Assembly (NCBI GenBank): GCA_030620935.1
Contig: JAUXIP010000014.1
Coordinates: forward strand, 1 to 13,479
Direction of reading: 5' to 3'
Length of the DNA: 13,479 nt
Source: Deltaproteobacteria bacterium
GTDB lineage: Bacteria; Desulfobacterota_B; Binatia; UBA9968
Shown here in pieces: positions 12,413-13,479 of this stretch. How positions within the stretch are numbered: position 1 is the stretch's first letter; each line of letters starts with the position of its first letter. The notes under the pieces are model-generated. The model had not been told where the DNA came from. It saw only the letters and a program-made list of their open reading frames with translations, and searched no databases. Both the position numbers and the translations under genes were made by a program.

Positions 12413-13479
12413 TCAAGCATACTCCCTCACATCTACGATCTTACCGTTTAACGCAGCCGCCGTGACCATCGCCGGACTCATCAAAAGAGTCCGCCCTCCA
12501 GAGCTTCCCTGCCGACCGATGAAGTTTCGGTTGGAGGAAGAGGCACATATTTCCCTTCCCTGTAATTTGTCGGGGTTCATGGCCAGGCACATGGAACACC
12601 CTGCGGCCCTCCATTCAAAGCCCGCTTCGATGAAGATCTGATGCAGGCCCTCTTTTTCGGCGAGGGCCTTGACCTCCGCTGATCCTGGGACCACGAGCGC
12701 CCGAATGCCGGGATGGACCTTCTTCCCCTTAGCTATTCTGGCAGCCGCGCGCAGGTCGCTCAGGCGCGAGTTGGTACAGGAGCCGATGAACGCTACGTTG
12801 ATCGGAGTCTCGAGAACAGGGCTTCCGGGTTTCCAGCCCATATGCTCATAGGCCCGCTTTGCGCCATAGGGGTCGGACATTTGATCCGGGTATGGAAGCT
12901 TCTCCGAAATACTCACTGCCTGGCCGGGATTGATCCCCCAAGTCACCGTGGGCTCAACCTCCGAGCCGTCGATGTTAACCACATCGTCGTAGCGGGCATC
13001 GGGGTCCGAGACAATTGACTTCCAGTAGGCCGCCGCGCGTTCAAAATCTTGACCCTTGGGAACAAATTCCCGTCCTTTGAGAAATTCAAGAGTCGTGTCA
13101 TCCGGGTTGACATAACCCACCAGAGCGCCCCCTTCGATGCTCATATTACAAACCGTCATCCGCTCTTCCATGTTCATCCGGTCAATCACCGATCCTCCAT
13201 ACTCGTAGGCAAAACCCTTACCTCCGCCGACACCCAGCTTGCGTATGATGGAAAGGATCACGTCCTTGGCATAAACACCCTCTGCCAAGCTCCCGTTGAC
13301 ATTGATCCTGCGTACCTTGAGCCTGTCCATCGCCATTGTCTGCGTTGCCAAAACGTCCCGCACCTGGCTCGTTCCGATGCCAAAGGCGAGCGTCCCGAAG
13401 GCTCCGTGCGTGCTCGTGTGGCTATCTCCGCAGGCGATGGTCATACCGGGCTGGGTCAAGCCGAGCTGGGGGCCAATGA
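12413..13479 (-). CDS. leuC: 3-isopropylmalate dehydratase large subunit, N-terminus cut by window edge
   Basis: The frame continues to the right edge ([20 protein letters not shown]), about 355 residues. By comparison with the usual 420-470 residues, around 110-130 N-terminal residues lie outside the window. A TTG at 13459 is not the real start. Aconitase-family features are [40 protein letters not shown], and the cluster-binding cysteines in [18 protein letters not shown] and in [23 protein letters not shown] near the end is also typical. The cluster ligands and active-site blocks are all present, so the visible part appears functional. Together with leuD it forms isopropylmalate isomerase. 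Confidence 0.95.
   Translation of the reverse strand, partial: IGPQLGLTQPGMTIACGDSHTSTHGAFGTLAFGIGTSQVRDVLATQTMAMDRLKVRRINVNGSLAEGVYAKDVILSIIRKLGVGGGKGFAYEYGGSVIDRMNMEERMTVCNMSIEGGALVGYVNPDDTTLEFLKGREFVPKGQDFERAAAYWKSIVSDPDARYDDVVNIDGSEVEPTVTWGINPGQAVSISEKLPYPDQMSDPYGAKRAYEHMGWKPGSPVLETPINVAFIGSCTNSRLSDLRAAARIAKGKKVHPGIRALVVPGSAEVKALAEKEGLHQIFIEAGFEWRAAGCSMCLAMNPDKLQGREICASSSNRNFIGRQGSSGGRTLLMSPAMVTAAALNGKIVDVREYA

Noticed and set aside
1..13479. CRISPR arrays, tRNA or rRNA genes, insertion sequences
   Set aside because: I read both strands and saw no regularly spaced repeats, cloverleaf-like segments, rRNA signatures or transposase motifs.

Overview
The window (about 13.5 kb, roughly 50-53 % GC by eye) looks like chromosome of a Gram-negative bacterium. 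It encodes a lipoprotein solute-binding protein, a periplasmic LysM lytic transglycosylase, a candidate sigma-54 promoter and a leucine biosynthesis locus. A CaiB-type CoA-transferase, a Cache/HAMP/GAF histidine kinase and a dipeptide-type ABC importer would suit an environmental deltaproteobacterium-like, Methylomirabilota/Rokubacteria-like or Tectomicrobia-like lineage. I cannot fix the taxon from sequence alone. TGA ends several genes normally (for example the solute-binding protein, leuC and the small HTH gene), so TGA is a stop codon here.

Layout. 1-767 (-): N-terminal 255 residues of a siroheme nitrite/sulfite reductase running off the left edge. 863-1297 (-): Rrf2-family regulator, with an inverted-repeat operator candidate between the two genes. 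1298-1814: a gap with several hairpins, an 18-bp perfect inverted repeat (1621-1638 / 1802-1819) and a 27-residue ORF with a strong ribosome binding site. 1815-3002 (-): MltD-like lytic transglycosylase. Divergent from it, 3077-6352 (+): solute-binding lipoprotein and two permeases of an Opp/Dpp-type importer, translationally overlapping and without ATPase genes. 6395-6955 (+): a glutathione S-transferase-like gene with an in-frame TGA at codon 9, exactly where the catalytic Cys of the C-P-Y-A motif belongs, followed by a SECIS-like hairpin. 6959-7417 (-): hemerythrin-like protein. 7443-7533: degenerate CGCAAAG-type repeats. 7561-8736 (-): CaiB/BaiF CoA-transferase. 8834-11221 (-): large hybrid-sensor-like histidine kinase. 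11234-11338 (-): remnant resembling the C-terminus of an ABC_sub_bind protein. 11366-11548 (-): small HTH protein preceded by sigma-54-like and sigma-70-like promoters. 11777-13479 (-): leuD and most of leuC, with leuC cut by the right edge.

Main result. The gene at 6395-6955 is best read as a selenocysteine-containing GST (Sec9). Standard gene calling would either lose its first 68 residues by starting at the TTG at 6599 or call it a pseudogene. The frame is intact before and after the TGA, the TGA replaces the one residue expected to be redox-active, and a stem-loop with a GGA apical loop sits 19 nt downstream. Secondary points of interest are the 199-bp element bounded by the 18-bp inverted repeat, the ABC_sub_bind remnant beside the HTH/kinase unit, and the putative Rrf2 operator.
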